Shown: in pieces, positions 10,040 to 22,843 of the stretch
Layout: each line of letters starts with the position of its first letter
How positions within the stretch are numbered: the first letter of the stretch is position 1
NCBI RefSeq assembly: GCF_000003855.2
Contig: NW_003101678.1
Location: 310,001 to 374,000, forward strand
DNA: 64,000 bases
Reading direction: 5' to 3'
Origin: Blastomyces gilchristii SLH14081
Lineage: Eukaryota > Ascomycota > Eurotiomycetes > Onygenales > Ajellomycetaceae
Program-made: the position numbers and the translations under genes
Notes under the pieces: model-generated
What the model was told of the DNA's origin: nothing
Database searches by the model: none
The model's input: only the letters and a program-made list of their open reading frames with translations

Positions 10040-12056
10040 AGGTAATAGAGACATGGCATGGGTCTATTGGACTTGGTTGCCGTCCTGCTGGAACACTATG
10101 CTTGTTTACCCATGTTTCCATAAGCGCGATCAATTCTGCGGACTACTTGTTGACCCCCTGGGGCGAATCTATGCCGTTATTTGAAGTCACCAAGCGTGAG
10201 ATACCGCATAGTTGCTTTGTTTTAACATTTTGGCGACTTAATCGAAAACAAACATTTTGAAACGACTCAAATATGACGGAACCGAGTGCGCATCTAGGCT
10301 CAGAAATTGATCTTGTTTTTCTCGCCTCTAACCGCGTTGTCTCAAGGGCAACTGGTCTTTCGGCATGTTCTTGATCCAGTCAGTGCCCACATGGACAGCC
10401 TGATCATGCTAGGGTGAAATTTACTGCGTTATACGCCCCTAACTGCTGGCCACTGTTGACGTTGGACAAGCTTCGTCCCCGTGCAGTTTCATCTCTCAGG
10501 AACATGGTTAGATATACTTGGGGATAGTAGTGTGCGATCTGCCGACTAGCCGCCTGTATGTCTCAACCTCTAGTTGCACCAAAGTTCCTACAATTGCGTG
10601 ATGCGGTGGTCGGACCTCGGAACATCCAAATACTGTGCATTGATCGACCTGGGGAACAACAGAATAGAAGCCCGAAGACATAGGAGAGATGATGACCGAC
10701 AGCTGGCATTTTCATCTTGTTTTCCGGGTTGCAAATACTACTCCCAACCAGTGCTAAGCGCCTGAAAAATGGATATTATCGAAGCCCAGAAAATGGCGTG
10801 GGTAGGCATTCTCGCGTTACAATTGTCAGGGGCTCATGGTACCTGCTGATCTGTGTAACGGTTGTATAGCGTCGGACTTATTTACTTGAATTCAACTCAT
10901 CTCCCAGTTCGAGGCCCAGCGTCGATCATGTTTCGTCCAATCATTTTCGCGTGTTGGCCAACTGCTAGCTACATACTTGACTGAAATCACCGATCAAGAT
11001 GCGGCGCAGAGCAAAATGATAGCGGCACCAAAGCCCCCTCAATAAAGCTTATATTATTGTCCAAGTCTTCAGAGGCGCTTGTCCTTTGTGGCTGCAGCAT
11101 TGCAATGGTTAGGTAGACGTGTCCTTCCTATGTCATCTTTGCTTTCTTTGTTTTTTGCTTTTTCTGTTCTTTGTTACTCTATATCTCGCGCTTTTGTTGG
11201 TGCTAGACTTAAAATGGACGAACTGGAACATCGTTAATTCAATTGTTATACAATTTGGAGAACTGGGGAGCACCACCAGGGGTTGCTTGACGGCTATACG
11301 TTTCCTTAAATGACAATATCGTCCTTTCTGGGTTGGTACTGCCTTTAATTCCTCAGGAGAGGCTGTGCTGCCCATAATATCATTACAACTGGCTACAAAC
11401 CTACACTTCGACTGTGGTATATAAACGCCATCACTGCGTATTTGCCGATGACTACGCCCCGACATAGAATAATGACAATGGTCAGCATTTATCCTTGCTC
11501 CTAACCACCTGGTTGAACTTTTCCGCAGAGGGTGTCTGATTTCAAGCACTTGATGGGTTTGGATGATGCTCTTTGCCCAGTCGGCCCCTCATGCATAGAG
11601 GCAGCCACATAGTCAATCATCCAATGAAAGGTGATACGAAGTTCGAAATCTGCGGCTCGTCAAGCTGCCCATAACGCAAATATTTGGTTGATTACGAATC
11701 CCCATGATCCTAGGAGACGGAAGCTCTCCAGATTTGATTCCCGCCCGCGCATCTGTTTCTCTTCTCTACTACGCCATTTTTTGTTTTATTCCGGAGATAC
11801 TCTTTATATTCATCCGCAGAGCGAGCATCATGGAATAAATAACTGTCATTGAGGGGATTTCCGGGTTAGCATTATCTCCAAACGAACGCAGAACGAGGAT
11901 AATCGCTGAGATTTTTCGAGCGTGTGTTGGCCACAGGGTCTCATTGCCTGTCACGTCTCTCGTAGACGGAATATCAGCATTTCAAATGGCATCGAACAAA
12001 TCTTTAAAAACAATCGACGACTGAAACCGTGCTCCACATCCAACTCCCACCTTCCG
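10040..12056. other. Intergenic, no gene recognised
   Basis: About 2 kb of normal-composition DNA. The ORFs are short, overlap on opposite strands, and show no domain or consistent splice structure. It presumably holds the scn1-like 3' UTR and the promoter of the membrane protein starting at 12,057. A decayed gene cannot be excluded. Confidence 0.5.
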
Positions 12057-14436
12057 ATGTATAACTTCTCCGAATCCCTACATTGGGGTAGTTTCATAAC
12101 TACTGCTATCTCTATCAATATCTTCTGGTGGATCTGGGATATCCCTCTTATTTGGAAGCGGGGATTTCGTGCTTATGTCGACGCAATTACCTGGGAATGT
12201 GTGCGAGTTTACATGCCTTCCGTCGCTGGGGTCTTTGCGATATACCATACAAACAATCGCTCCCGCTGGCCAAAGCTCTATTATTTTGGTGGCCGAGATG
12301 AATCTCTTACAGAGGGTATGACTGACGCCGAAGTTACAAGGATAGTACTGACAGATTCATTAACCATCACCGCGACTATCCTAACGATATCTAAATTCTA
12401 CATCGAGCCATCGGGTCTTATATTGACCACAGCGCTTTGGGCATTTCCGAGCCTTCAAGTTTCCCTGGTCGGTATCTGTATTGTTGGCGCATCATATACC
12501 AAAACATGCCCGAGACGAAATATACTTATAGGCGGAGCGTTGTTTATCTTTGCGGCCGGAATCTGTATAGGGATTATTTTGATGTGTTTAAGTTTGTCGC
12601 ACATTCAAGCATGGCTACCGACGACTATGCTGTACTTTTTCATGGCATCTCCCTTTTGCCTGTACACGCATGGTGCTTTAATCGCACTCATCGTGCTAGT
12701 AGCGACAATAGCTCGGGTTGGAGGCTTGGCTGTTACTGCACTGATCCCAAGGAATGTCATGCCGTCGATATCTCTAAAACATCCATTATTTGGAACTGTA
12801 TACCTAATTGTGGGAATTGCTGGAGGTATATTAGCAATTTATGGCAGGTTTCGGTCAAGGCATATGTGCCTGGTTCTTAAACAGGGGGGAGCAGAAACGG
12901 ATGTGAAGACTTCGATGCTAAGTGTAAGTTTGACTTCGATATTTCACGACTACCACTTCGTCAATACTTTTAACTAATAGGAGCTGGAGTAGAACGGCAT
13001 AGCATCATTAAATGCGCTTCAAACCCGGCTTCGCAGAAACCTTCAGGGAAAACATGTTTCTGAGAAAGATGGAGAGGCTGTGGTAAGAGAAACGACCCCC
13101 CTGTTGAAATTATGGCCATACACCCTTTGGTGCTCAAGTATATAATTCGATGTGGCAACAGAAATGCGCAACATGGCCTCAGCGACAAAATAAGACTCAT
13201 TGGGTACGACCTCCGCCTTAATACCCGATGGCGGGAGGCGCTCCTTATTTATACATTAATTGAGATTTCATGGTACTAATATTACTCAAAATGCATCCAG
13301 CCGATAATACAACCGCCGGAACAAGTATATTTTTCCGAATTAATGGCGGAGGTTAGAACTGACAAATCCCTAAACGTATCGTTCCTAAACACCTAATTGT
13401 GGCGTGGTCACTGATTGTTTTAAGGAGTGCACTCGACCGTCCCCACCTGTACATAGTACACCGGATGTGGTATGTCACCAACACGGAAATTTATCACCAA
13501 GAAAAGAAGAAGAAAAAAAAGCAGCTAATATTTCTCTATGCTGATAATTGAACATGCTCTAACTCTTTTTCTTCTCCTTTTCTGCTAGGGGATTCGAAGA
13601 ACTATATCAGCCCAGCAGGTTCCGCCAGACGTGATCCAAGTTGTCAATATCCCCAAGTGTTCGGAATCTATAGATTCCATATTCCTCGGTGATAGAGCGC
13701 GGGCGCGGTCAATACGGATAAAACGGAAACCGGTCGGGAGCGGCTCTTTGAAGACGGTAAGTATTAGAGCTTCCTGCAGATAATTGCCTAAATGAAGAGG
13801 AAGAAATTAAATTAAAGCTTTTTATCCATAGCCAGGGGTAAATGGTTCCTCACAGAGGGCAACACCATGTCAAAGTAACGATCATGACAAATATATCACA
13901 AACGTGAGGGAACTAAATCTTTTTCAAGTTCGATGCACTGTCACGGTTTATGTTAGCTAACGTTGACTCCATTACTAGATACAAAAACCAATACTTAATC
14001 CTTACCAACAACCTAATAATACTAATAATGTAAGACGAGAGAAAAGAGGCGACGGGCAACGGTTCTATTCGTGCTAATGCTCTGTTCTTTTAACCTGCTA
14101 GTTTTCTGACCAAAAGGTCGATCGGACGGCGAAACAGGGCCTAATCAGTCCCCCGTCACCCCAGACGGCGGCCAGAGGCCAGGTACATGTACGTTATCCG
14201 TCTGCCACGCCAGCAACACCCTCATCCATCCATTATTCACGGAGAGTGTAAACTAACCAGTTTACCCACAACAGCAACCGGGCAATAAACGAAGAGCGCA
14301 ATACTTTGAAGCAGAAACCGGCAAGGTACACATCGGAACAGGTGACCTGAAGCCTAGACAGCTGAGCTTGAAGTCAAAACCGTTACCTAAACCGCCACCT
14401 GCTAGCGCTAGTACTGTGGTCAAGTTAAAGAATTAG
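12057..14436 (+). CDS. Unrecognised integral membrane protein with ten-exon model and long disordered tail
   Basis: Proposed exons: 12057-12923, 12993-13082, 13162-13203, 13301-13351, 13425-13469, 13589-13756, 13832-13903, 13979-14029, 14102-14182, 14275-14436 (stop TAG), giving 542 aa. All nine introns are phase 0, with GT donors and AG acceptors, several with CTAAC/CTAAT branch points (e.g. actaat at 13265-13285, gctaac near 13956, actaac near 14252). Exon 1 encodes about five or six membrane spans, including FWWIWDIPLIW, LIALIVLVATIARVGGLAV and TVYLIVGIAGGILAIYG, ending in basic RFRSRH. The short exons encode a hydrophilic tail rich in Pro, Gln, Asn, Ser and Lys (PIIQPPEQVYFSELMAE; SPPSPQTAARGQ; KPLPKPPPASAS). 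Without splicing, the exon 1 frame would end at 12977. I do not recognise the family. The 14-codon exon 3 is least certain. Confidence 0.66.
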
Positions 14437-15239
14437 ATGCGAGGTGAACTTGATATTACACCTGTTCTTCGTTGATAGGGTGGCGAACGATGGGGGGGGG
14501 GGAGAGTTGGAGGTGGGGGAGGTGTAGTAATATGGCGCCACGCTGCCTCATTCATCCCATTTGTTTCTTGTCTTCCTTTGCTTTTTATTTTCCTATGTTG
14601 CGCAGCTTTGCATGGAAGGGTGTGAACTGGAGGGAGCCGATATTTTGGGCAATTCCTTTTCGAGTAGTTAACGATAATGCCTATGTTTGAGGAATGGGGG
14701 AGGGCTGGAGGGATGGGGGGTGATCAATTATTATTGGTACGGGTTTGCATGTAACAATATATTTAATTTTGATATATAATAGAGCGTTTTCTGGGGGAGC
14801 ATATCCGTGTTTAGGTTTCGGAATGCGGAAACCCCGTATCGTAGGGATGGGGCACGGGGTGGAGTCGCGGGTGGAGTGTTGGAGAAGGTGTGTGGGAGAA
14901 ATTGCAGGTATATAGGGAGGTTGGTTGGAAATGGTTTTTCCGAGACTCATTGAACAATGGACTTGAATATCGGATTTAAAAGGAGGTCTCCCTGGTCTCT
15001 CGTTGAGCGCATGGAAACAATAGGAGGGGGAAATGAAATCAGGCCAATTCGATCTTTGCAATTAATCCGCCCGTGGACATATAATAAATATAGTAGGGTG
15101 CGAGCATGTCATATTCATTCTATCTTTTTCATTGGAGATATCTGATGGATCATGTGGAAAATTAACAAGAGTAGAGCAAGACAAAAATACAAAAGAGATG
15201 CCCAGTATGTTCAACTCTATACCCCATTCTTTCCAACAC
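14437..15239. other. Convergent 3' intergenic region
   Basis: About 800 bp between the stop of the membrane protein (+) and that of the thiamine-diphosphate enzyme (-). It includes G-rich patches near 14,490-14,520 and 14,690-14,720. No gene is supported. Confidence 0.6.
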
Positions 15240-17213
15240 TTACTTCTTCTCAGCGACATACTTCCCTTCTTTCCCCTCTAACTGCGCCTCCAACACCGCC
15301 GCCTTCCCACTCTTAACACTCTCAACAGCCTTGGGCAACATATCCGCCAGCTCCTCTACCGACCCAGCACTTCCAGCCCACAACTCACCCCCTGCCGCCG
15401 CCTTCGCAATGCCCGCATAATCCGGTGTCGGTGCAAAAGAGATATTCAGCTCCTCGTTCGTTGCCCGGGACGCATCTCCATCAGGATGGACCAGCAACAT
15501 ACTCCGCTTCGGCGCATTCCACCCCTTATTGTTCAACACAATCGTCAGGACGGGGATGTTATACCGGCGCGCAATCCAGTATACGGACCCGGGCACGCTG
15601 AACAGATACGTGCCGTCGCCGACGATCTGGCAGACGAATTTGCCCTTGCCAGTCCCGCCGTGCTGGTCATCGGAGGCCAGCTTGAGGCCCAGCGCGGCAC
15701 CGCCGGACCAACCGAGACCGCCGCCGCCGCAGTTTACCCAGGAGTTTGGCAGCGTGGCTTGGATGTGGTCCGCGACGAAGCCAGTGAGGGTCACAGCTTC
15801 GATGCACCAGATCGTATCCACAGGACAGGCGGCGCGGATTTGAGAGATGAGGTAGGCTGCGTTTAAAGGGGCTGTGGGGCCGCCGCTTGGCGTTGCGGCT
15901 TGTGCGGCGAGAGCTTGGAGTCGCTCCTTGTGAGAGGCTTCGATGGCCGTGCGGCGGGAGGTGTATTCTGGAGCTGTGAGGGTCTTGAGGAGGGAGTTGT
16001 TGCTGGAGATGTGTTGATAAAGTTGGCGCAAAGCGGTGGTACAGTCGGCACGGTAGGTGGCCTGGGCTGGGAGGTAGAAGACCGGCATTTGTTGCTTCAG
16101 GGGGTCAATATCGATATGGAAGATCTTGGCGGTTTCAGAGGGCTTGCAAAGGGTTGGGATCCAGGGCACATCGCAGTCGATAACGAGGATGACGTCAGCG
16201 GTTGGGATTTTCTCGTGCACTCCGAAGCGAAGGCCGAGTGAAGCTGGGTGGTTGGCCGGGAAGCACATGTCGCTTCCACCCGTGTCGATAACTTGGAGTC
16301 CATGTACGGTGTCTGCCAGGGTGACGAGCTCTGTCACGGCAGATGCAACTCGTCCGCTGTAGCCAGTAATCACCAGTGGCTGCTTGGCGGATACCAAGAG
16401 CTCTGCGATCTCAGCGACCGCATCCTGAGGGAGTGCTGCTGGTGCGACGGGATTCCATGTACTTTGGTTAATAGTGTAAGGCTCGATTTCCTCCTCCAGC
16501 ACTTCTCTAGCTCCAAATAGATATACAGGACCTTGGGGGCTGCTGGTTGCAAACTGCAGGGCCCTATTGACGATCTGCTTGACATTTCTGCCAGTCTTGA
16601 ACTCTCCAGTATAGCGACAATATTGAGATACAATTTGCTTTTGGTCAGGGACATCTTGGATCCAGTGAATATATTCCGTGCGGGAGCCCCGCATCTCCCC
16701 TTCAAGCGTAAATGGAGACAGACCAGCAAAAATCAAGACAGGGGCACGGCCACACGAGGCGTTGTGGACAGCAGCACCCAGCCCCTGAGTGCCAACGTCG
16801 ACATGGACGATGACGCACTGGGGCTTACCGGTAAGCCGAGCATACCCATCGGCCATAGACAAAGCCACCATCTGTGCTCATGCGGGATTAGTAGCCATTA
16901 GGAGACAAGTAAATTTTTTCTTTTTTTGACTTTTCGGCCCGACGATATCCGGGGGTAGGCAGGCAACTTCAACCCCTTACCTCATTGGGACATGTGATGA
17001 TTCTGGGAAATTGTCCTTTTTTCTCATTTTGACCTTTGACGATAGCCTCTAGGATAGAGGGATGGTCAGAGCCTAAATTGACAAAGACATGGGTGACACC
17101 GGCCTGCAGGTATTGATCAATATCAAATATCAAGGGGTTAAAGTCAAGTTGTGAGAACCAACCTCCCAGAGCGCCTCGAAGAACGCAAAAGATGCTGTGT
17201 AAACCCTAAACAT
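15240..17213 (-). CDS. Thiamine-diphosphate-dependent enzyme (acetolactate synthase / benzoylformate decarboxylase-like)
   Basis: Three exons on the minus strand, 17163-17213, 16981-17103 and 15240-16871, with phase-0 introns of 59 and 109 bp; 601 aa. The two small 5' exons supply an N-terminus continuous with the family: FFEALWE|AGVTHVFVN and IITCPNE|MVALSMADGYA. Glu58 in CPNE is the conserved residue that activates the cofactor aminopyrimidine. The PYR domain spans about 1-190 and a central domain about 200-350. The PP domain carries the ThDP/Mg motif from GDG (about 476-478) to NN (505-506). Family reactions are decarboxylation or carboligation of 2-oxo acids; the substrate cannot be inferred. 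No C-terminal peroxisomal SKL-type signal or clear mitochondrial presequence is seen. The upstream plus-strand GA-rich stretch (17,490-17,525) reads as a CT-rich promoter for this gene. Confidence 0.86.
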
Positions 17214-20146
17214 GACATATTGCACATTAGCATGTTTGAATATATCAAACCTTATATATGGGGGTAAGTTTCATACATTTTATATGTAAAATCCCAGAGA
17301 TATAAGTAGAGCTCAGCAGCAGCGACGGCAAGGATGCTGATTCGATTAACTTATATGATTGGATTGAGATTCTATCGAAGTTTAGAAAAAGTCCAGTAGA
17401 ACGGGGTTGAGAGTTGAATCAAAAGCAAAAATCAGCTCATGTCCAGCTGTTCAATGAAGGAATGAAAGAGGAGAGACGAGTCAAGGTGACAAAGAAGAAA
17501 GAGGAAGAGGAAGAGAAAGGAAACAAGCTTGGAGACGAAACGCCGAAATCGAGGGGTCGGGTGCTGAGTCAGCGTCCTAGAGCAGCCGGGGTTCGGGAAT
17601 GCGGGGATACGCTAGGCCACTCTTGGCTTAGTGAAGGGGATCGTGTGGGTACGGGAGAAACCTCGGCCCAACAGTCCAGTCATGACCAAGATATCTACGC
17701 TGTAGGGTATCGATTCTGATTGTAGAAATAGCGGGTCTCGGACGGATGGTGTTATGCTTTCCCGCTAGACGATATAGGTGGGCTAAGGTAACCTCCTTCT
17801 TCTTCGAATTCAAAGGATATCCTAGGATCTATTAGCAATCGCGCAACTCCCTCAAGGTTGATTCCGTGCCTGGATGGGAAGGGCGACAGAAGGGCGCGAC
17901 AAAGGGAAGAAACATAAGTGATATGAGGGGAATATGGGAAAGTAGCGTACATAGCTTCTCAAATATTGGATTGATTTCCTTCAACCTGCCTGTATTGTTC
18001 CGAAGGCTTCGTAGTCCACCGTCTGTGCATACGTAATTGGTAAGCAATGTAAGGCAGCTATCCAGCTTGATTTGCGTAGAATTGTTCTTGGTTGTTTGGA
18101 AGCTCAGGTATCCTCCCTTGCACAGAGTCAAAGAACTCGAAGAATGGGCATCCTACTCATCAGATCCAGCTATCCTTGAGATTCCTCCCAGCTTCAGTGG
18201 GTCGGAGATGTTTATCGTAGTTCATCAACTGTGCATGATAAGGGTGGCCCTCTCCGCACATCCGCCTACATTGGTTTCACCCCCCTCGGGATTGATGTCG
18301 ATACGGGAAGAAAGATTAAGCTGGATATCCCTAGTTCAACCTGTAGGAAGGACTCAGCATTCAGCTCCTCCTTTGAAAATTCGGCACTCAAGCACTAGCT
18401 CCCCATGTATTGCCTTGGGTCCAAATATCATGGACATTTGCATCTCCTAGAGAAACGTTAGCGGCTATTGGGTTTGACAATATCAACATACTCAAAACCG
18501 GGCATTGGCTACAAATAGGCGCAGACACTGTCGCATGAAAGAACACACACCAGGTATCGTATTTGTGCCTCATTTCGCACAATTTCGATCCTACGCTCAC
18601 GGACCTCCACGCCTGCCTACTCGTCGGAGCATCGACTCTACCCCGACGGCGAGGTATGAGTAGCACGCTTGAGCGCCATCCATTTTCAGAGCTACTTCAT
18701 TCGGCGACCGATTTCCCCTTAAAAAAAATCTCTCCGCTGGCAAAACTGTTAACATAGGTCCTCGCGGAGTTGATTTCGCACATGTGTAAATATGGCAGAC
18801 CCGTCTGCATCGAAATCGTTTCCCTTTCTTTTAAGCTGGCTGTTGTCCCATTTCAGATGCAACCGTCATGCCAGGTTTTCTGATAGGAGGAACACGATTA
18901 GCTCTGGCTGTCATCGTCGAAATAACCCAAACTTAGGGGCTTGTCCGTCCAATGCAGACCTTGCAATCGCCTTGAGAGGACTTCTTCTGGTAGCACCGTC
19001 TGATGCGCGTTTCCGGACAGAAGTCAGAAAAAGCTCTTGCGCTACTTGGATACGCTAGGGTACCCCCACGTGACCCACTGTCTTCCTCCCCCTGAATCCC
19101 GCCGAATCTTCATCTCGGAGATTCTTCTTTGCACGCCTCTTTTGCTGGTGACTATGTAGATAACGGAACCAATTCTTCTCACTCGCGGAATCGATTTTCA
19201 TCCCGGAATATGCCCATTCCGATGTTAAATTTTGGAACCTTCTTCCAGGACTCTGCCCATGCATTACATATCCTTTTCCACCTGCCGATTGTCTTCAGTT
19301 ATAATCTGCTATGGAGCCGACTGTTTACTGTTTAGCGGGATACAGCTCCACTAGTCCTGGACTGTATCAGCGGATACTCACCTCACATCGCACTGCTGAA
19401 GCTCAATATTCTATTACCGTCCCAGTAAATGTTGAGTTTGACCCTTTCTCGCACTTTAGCCACTGCGGACATTGTTTCTGAGACACACCCTATGGCAAGG
19501 AAGGCGGGCAACACGTCGTCTCGGTGCTTGCTTCGGTTCAATAGTTTATATGATTGCCAGGCAAATTCATAGTGAAAGTGTGCTAATGATGGGCAGAAAT
19601 TGTTATCTACAGCTTCGGCCCTGTCAGGGCCGCCGTCAATGTCAACAACTGCCATTCAACATTGTTAGGAGAGAATCCCCCCTAGATGCATGACTGGCCA
19701 GCCATCCCATGTACTGTAAGAGATGAGCTTTAACTTCTATCGTTTTGGTTATAACTTAAATAGAATCTCTCAATTGCAGGTTAAGCTACCTCCGCTCCAA
19801 AATGTCAACCATAATCAAGCTGCCAAAATATGATTTCAAAAAAAAAAAAAAAAAAAAGTTCTCCCCCAACAAAACGCCCTACATTAGATTATACGTCTTA
19901 AATAATTATATGGAAGTTTCCCTGAATACAAACTTCTGCTGATCGCTTACCAAAGAATGACGTTGAAAATTTCCAGGATGAATTCCTGCGCCCGACCCAG
20001 GTATGAGACGAATTTCAGCTTCAACGCCACAATTCCGATAATTACAATGATAATTATATGATCCAACTCTTTCCGGGCCCTGTCAATCCCTTATTAAAAC
20101 GCCTTCTTCCCGGGTTTTTCGAGTCTGAGGAGCGGACTGGTGCAAA
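17214..20146. other. Long divergent intergenic region, no gene recognised
   Basis: About 2.9 kb between the starts of the ThDP enzyme (-) and the PLD-like gene (+). Normal base composition. It contains a purine-rich stretch at 17,480-17,525 and an A-run at about 19,838-19,857. Short ORFs occur on both strands (e.g. about 18,037-18,450 and 19,383-19,655) but none shows a recognisable motif or splice pattern. Either a large regulatory region, an unrecognised non-coding RNA locus, or a decayed gene. Confidence 0.5.
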
Positions 20147-20395
20147 ATGTTGTTGTTTGTTCCTGTCGCTTTCCATCCTCCCCCTTTCTTCGGCGCCTTC
20201 CCTCCATCCAAATCCGGACTGTGGATCATGCCTCAATTGTTTTCTTTCTGCTACTTATCTTGTTTTCCCTGGGCTTCGTCCCATGTTGGGTTGATAAGGC
20301 TTTCGGCAGCTGGGTTTTCTGCGCTCTTGGGTTTCTTCGGTTTCGTTGCTCTTCTTCTAGCCCAACCTACCAGTGGACGCTGGACCTACAACAAC

Positions 20396-22843
20396 ATGTT
20401 CCCGGAGTGGATATATGAACTTTGCCGTGATGGTACGAACGTGACTTCAGAGCTTGCTACTGAACCTGAAAGCGCCCCTCGTGACATAATCGACAGGGTA
20501 TTCAAGCCGCAGAATGGTTTATGCGATAGGTGCCGGAGCAGCGAAAAGGAGAAGGGGAATAGACATCTTGATTTGCAGCAGGCATATTTGTGCGGGAAAT
20601 GGGGCTCTAGAAGGCCCAGTGATCTTTTTCTTCAGGTATAGAGCACGAGAGCCATTTTTTTTTTTTTTAAAAAAAACAATTCTTTATCTGCGGAAATATT
20701 CTAATTAGCAATATCCACGCTAGATATATCACGATGTGCTCTGTGCTCTTGACCGCAACCCGATGGCTGGCTGCGCTTCCCCATCATTACTAGGGAGCTC
20801 CGGAGTTGTGCCGCTGACCATCATTGCTCCGACTCCTGATATCTGTCGTCATATGGCACACTGCATTGTTCGGGCAGAAAAGGAGGTGTTCCTGGCCACA
20901 AATTACTGGACTTTTTCCCGCTGCTCGACACTCATCACGGATGCTCTGAAGGAACTATCCCTTCGCGCTGGGAGACGCGGGACTAAGGTGGTTGTTAAGA
21001 TTATGTATGATCGTGCACAGTTGAAACAGGTAAGGTAGAAGTCATTTATCCCCCCTGCGAAAGAGCTTCAACGCTTAACAACAGCTAGATCATCAACAGC
21101 CGCCAGCTCGTTTATCCTAAGGAGGTCACAGACGTACATGTGCAAATGCCTCCCCCGGAACATATCCCAAACCTTGAACTTGAAGTGATGAATTACCACA
21201 AACCTTTGTTGGGGACATTTCATTCAAAATTCATGGTGGTGGATCGGAGGGTGGCATTGCTCCAAAGTAACAACATACAGGTTGGTGATTGATGCTTGCA
21301 GTGTTGTTTCGTTCAGTATTGATGTACCGTACGTTAAAATGGCAACTCTTCTTATGGGTTCTAACTTGTGCTAGGACAATGATAACTTGGAAATGATGGT
21401 TCGAATGGAAGGCCCCATCGTCGATTCTTTCTATGATCTGGCGATTATCCAATGGAATACCAAGTTGACACCAATGCTTCCAATGATTAATTCACCCGCC
21501 ATGACAGAGAAACCGCCAAGTTTTGCTCATCACGCCGGTCAGAAACTCACCGGGAAGGCTGTCAATACATTCCAATTAGAGAGGTGCGGCCCAGCTAAGC
21601 TCATCCGTTTAATTGCTGTTTTTTGTTGCTCGAGTTAACATATTGATTGCCCTGAAGGCTCCAATCGAAGGAATTAGAGAGCCGGAATGAATTGACCCGG
21701 GAGTCCGGAGAGTATGACCCAGACATTGAGTCAGAAGCCGCAAGTATCCAAGCTAGCGTCAGACCTCGAGGTACTGAAAGTAGAGTGGAAGGCGTCACTC
21801 GTCACTTGAGTGTGTATAGCTGTGATCATATATGCGAATTGGTTGCCTCGCTAACTCAACGCAGATATTGTTAAACGCCCTGACATAACAGGCGATGCCC
21901 CCGAATGGTCTGATCAAAATGAAATGACACCTTACCTTCTGCATGCGCCGCATAATCCGTTTCCAATGGCACTGGTCTGTCGAGAGCCATGGCCCGGTAG
22001 GTTTTTACTCTGACATAGAGATAGTATTATCCACGACTAACATTAGTTGTTAGCTTTGAATCACTCGAGTATTTACACTCCTCAAAACGTGGCATTCCTT
22101 TCAGCTATCCGCAACGCACAGAAGTCCATTTTCATTCAAACCCCGAATATGAATGCAGAATGCCTACTAGAGCCTATCCTTAATGCAGTTCGTCGAGGTC
22201 TTGTGGTGACCTGCTATCTTACCCTGGGATACAATGACGCAGGAGAACTACTTCCATTCCAAAATGGCACCAACGAAATGATATCAAATCGCCTATACAA
22301 CTCTCTTACCTCTGAGGAAGAGAAGGCCAGGCTTCAGATATACAATTATGTGGCGAAGGATCAAACGAAACCTATCCATAACAAGTTCAAAAAACGGAGC
22401 TGTCATATAAAACTGATGGTCATCGACGAGCACGTTGCGATTCAAGGTAAGAACTATGAAATGTGAAACTGGCATAACACCATTGTATATTAATTAAAAT
22501 CCCATTTATAGGAAATGGGAATCTTGATACACAATCGATCTTCCACTCGCAAGAAACGAATGTCCTTTTTGATTCTGCGGAGATATGCCAAGCATGGCTG
22601 GAAGGCATTAGAAGAAACCAAAATACCGCGATATATGGGGCAGTTAGCTCGCAAGATGGGTGTTGGCATGATCCGGTGACAGGCGAAATGGTAGGAGGTG
22701 CCATTGGAGTTAACCCCGGCAGGTTTAGTTGGATCAAGGGGTTAGCGGGAGCAATTAAGAGAGTTCAAGGTGTGGACGGATTCTCAAGGTATCTCGGAGA
22801 GCGAGATACGACTTTTCACGCTGGGGTACTAGGCAGTCTATAG
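20396..22843 (+). CDS. Phospholipase D-like protein with two HKD motifs (cardiolipin synthase-like)
   Basis: Eight exons: 20396-20635, 20724-21029, 21089-21280, 21375-21583, 21658-21809, 21865-21996, 22054-22446, 22512-22843, giving 651 aa. Each junction restores conserved text, e.g. ATRHL-type ...VTRHLN|IVKRPDITGD, REPWP|ALNHSSIYTPQN and AIQG|NGNLDTQS. The two catalytic motifs are HSKFMVVD (His227, Lys229, Asp234) and HIKLMVID (His528, Lys530, Asp535), each followed by the downstream Asn-containing stretch (LLQSNNIQDNDN; IQGNGNLDTQS). Both are intact, so the protein should catalyse phosphodiester transfer or hydrolysis, as in PLD or cardiolipin-synthase-type enzymes. The first ATG matching the expected family start (MFPEWIYEL) is at 20396. 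The frame is open to an ATG at 20147, which would add 83 residues including a hydrophobic stretch. It is the last gene before the transposon block. Confidence 0.83.

Noticed and set aside
11133..11549. Minus-strand 138-codon ORF as a gene
   Set aside because: No recognisable motif, low-complexity basic end produced by a T-rich stretch, no splice or start context; it overlaps a plus-strand ORF of equal quality.
12924..12977. Short C-terminus of the membrane protein ending at 12,977
   Set aside because: gtaagt at 12,924 with branch actaat and acceptor gagtag lets the frame continue through several coding-like exons in one phase.
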